Assembly (NCBI GenBank): GCA_900548765.1
Contig: URLU01000031.1
Location: 1-16,015 of the forward strand
DNA: 16,015 nucleotides
Source of the DNA: an uncultured Lachnobacterium sp.
GTDB lineage: Bacteria; Bacillota; Clostridia; Lachnospirales; Lachnospiraceae
Reading direction: 5' to 3'
A program made the position numbers and the translations under genes. Numbering within the stretch: the stretch's first letter is position 1; every line of letters starts with the position of its first letter. Below the pieces are notes generated by a model. It had not been told where the DNA came from. It saw only the letters and a program-made list of their open reading frames with translations, and did not search any database. Shown here piece after piece: positions 15,501 to 16,015 of this stretch.

Positions 15501-15864
15501 ACACATAATCCATAAAAATAAACAAATTCTGCAAACAAAGAATTGCCTCGTCCTCTGTAATCTTTCTACCATTGTGCGCAGCTCTATTACCAATCTTTCG
15601 AATCAAATTCAGTCGTTTCCATAAAGTATCATCCACAAGATCATGAAAATCTTCTGTGCTCATAAGGCTCATCAGATTGTCCTGATAAGGCATCTCAAGT
15701 GATTTGTCTACGGAATACATCCACTTGATAGCAAATTCCATTGCACGACGGCAGTTAATCACACTGGATTCTTTGTCTATCTTAAGGACTTTCTCTGCGG
15801 CTATTGCTACATCTGAGAAACTATTGAATTTTGGTTCTTGTTTCAAAAAATCAAAGTTGGTCAT
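12559..15864 (-). CDS. hsdR: Type I restriction enzyme subunit R (endonuclease/translocase) with DUF4145-like N-terminus
   Basis: The 1101-aa motor and nuclease subunit of a type I restriction-modification system, which pulls in and cuts unmethylated foreign DNA. Residues 1-130 resemble the DUF4145 helical domain found on many HsdR proteins. A coiled-coil-like stretch at about 155-180 links it to a PD-(D/E)XK nuclease: Asp234 in GFADYVL and Glu249-x-Lys251 in VVEAK, then QQAKLYAD. The SF2 helicase follows: MATGSGKT (361-368), DEAH (461-464), LTATP (485-489), TIIFAKNHDHA and MIGRGTRLCPG. The C-terminal half ends in an EcoEI-type HsdR domain (ILWNELGSKDDY onward). The frame is intact with all motifs, so it should be active. 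GGGAGG lies five bases before the ATG. It follows a probable hsdS by 72 nt. Modification genes are not within the window. Confidence 0.94.
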   Translation of the reverse strand: MTNFDFLKQEPKFNSFSDVAIAAEKVLKIDKESSVINCRRAMEFAIKWMYSVDKSLEMPYQDNLMSLMSTEDFHDLVDDTLWKRLNLIRKIGNRAAHNGRKITEDEAILCLQNLFIFMDYVSYCYSDFYKERQYDVNLLNETYENPEVAKSSDTDVDLQALIAENKALKEALTAKRTEQQKTYVPKPLDLSEYKTRKIYIDSMLLDADWIEGQDWINEVELSGMPNKSEVGFADYVLYDDSHKPLAVVEAKRTCVDVVKGRQQAKLYADILEKKYKRRPVVFLTNGFETRVIDNQYPERKVAAIYSKRDLEKLFNLQKMKTSLRHISVRKDIADRYYQEAAIKAACDAFDNRNRRKALLVMATGSGKTRTVIALCKVLLDAGWIRNILFLADRNSLVTQAKRDFAKRLSNLSCANIVEEKDNYTAHCIFSTYQTMINCIDSVRDDNGKLFTCGHFDLVICDEAHRSIYNKYRDIFNYFDAPLVGLTATPKDEIEKNTYEIFDLENGVPTYGYELAQAVKDGYLVDFVTVESKTKFIEEGIAYDELSDEDKAVYEDTFEFEDGKLPERIDSAALNTWVFNEDTIKQVLHVLMRDGLKVDYGQKIGKTIIFAKNHDHAEKILEVFNKQYPELSKNGQPFAKVIDNYMTYAQSAIDEFSDADKMPQIAISVDMLDTGIDVPEVLNLVFFKKVMSKAKFWQMIGRGTRLCPGLIDGEDKDKFYIFDFCGNFEFFRMNQGRPTANMIALQGAVFSLEFEIAYKLQSIEYQMDRLIAYRNKLVDKMTGKVQELNRENFAVRQHLKYVDTYSVESNYQSIIFEDTLMVRDELAPLIQPDGDEVSAIRFDALMYGMELAYLAGKGFGRHKSDLLKKVEGIAGVANIPEIQVQSELINKILHTDYVDNAGIDEFEYIRVSLRNLMKYLPKGIIKYDTDFTDEILSTEWNESELENDELKNYKAKAEFYIRQHQDNIAIAKLKTNQPLTEVDIESLEQILWNELGSKDDYEKEYGHKPLGEFVREIVGLDMNAAKEAFSEFLNDTNFDSRQIYFVNQIVEYIVHNGMMKDLSVLQESPFTDKGSVVEIFTDMRVWMGIKKVIDQINANAVA

Positions 15865-15936
15865 AGAAACCTCCCATTCACAAGCTATTATCTACTGATA
15901 GATTTATAGTATCACTAATTCCTTAAAAAATAAATT

Positions 15937-16015
15937 TTAGCTTTCATTTTTTAGTTTAATAACTTTTGATTTGTCGACTTGATGAACGAAGCCTGCGAAC
16001 TGCTCCTGCGTTTTA
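15937..16015 (-). CDS. hsdS: Type I restriction specificity subunit, C-terminal end (partial)
   Basis: Only the last 25 codons are inside the window, ending in TAA at 15939-15937. The visible residues, KTQEQFAGFVHQVDKSK and then VIKLKNES, closely match the repeated helix motif (QxxFAxFVxQVDKSK) at the end of many Firmicute HsdS proteins. HsdS recognises the DNA target and guides HsdM and HsdR. Its place directly before hsdR on the same strand supports the call and suggests the order hsdM-hsdS-hsdR, with hsdM beyond the window edge. The remaining gene must be read outside this window. Confidence 0.75.
   Translation of the reverse strand, partial: KTQEQFAGFVHQVDKSKVIKLKNES

Overview
The window looks like chromosome from a low-to-mid GC Gram-positive gut anaerobe of the Clostridia, most likely Lachnospiraceae (Roseburia/Agathobacter/Eubacterium rectale-like). 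This placement is inferred from strong AGGAGG-type ribosome binding sites, a T-box leader, an archaeal-type AspRS beside gatCAB, and the style of the protein sequences. No identity search was possible. Every convincing gene lies on the minus strand, so transcription runs from high to low coordinates.

Reading in the direction of transcription: 16015-12559 holds the end of a type I restriction-modification locus, with the last 25 codons of a probable hsdS followed by a complete hsdR. 12508-11391 holds a low-molecular-weight protein tyrosine phosphatase and a YbaK/ProXp-ala-type aminoacyl-tRNA editing protein. 11346-9546 holds an ABC-F ATPase with its own promoter and a long leader built partly from repeats. 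9380-6997 holds a tight group: an unrecognised acidic 152-aa protein, DNA polymerase IV one base downstream, and a HAD phosphatase. 6996-6612 is a 385-bp intergenic region with a dispersed repeat and a 162-bp near-perfect palindrome. 6611-5781 is a Cof-type HAD phosphatase.

5678-16 is the most informative part: a promoter, a T-box leader with a clear antiterminator/terminator pair, then aspS (short archaeal-type AspRS), a GNAT acetyltransferase fused to GatC, gatA and gatB. Together these encode the indirect tRNA-dependent amidation route. A non-discriminating AspRS charges tRNA-Asn with Asp, and GatCAB converts Asp-tRNA-Asn (and Glu-tRNA-Gln) to the amide form. The probable specifier of the T-box reads GAAC, so Glu (GAA) and Asn (AAC) codons overlap. 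That matches the dual-tRNA T-box described for the transamidation operon of Clostridium acetobutylicum.

The items most worth following up are the acetyltransferase-GatC fusion inside this operon, the GAAC specifier, a family of about 39-bp intergenic repeats present four times in the window, the large palindrome, and the unknown protein coupled to Pol IV. No tRNA, rRNA, CRISPR array, transposase or prophage gene was seen.
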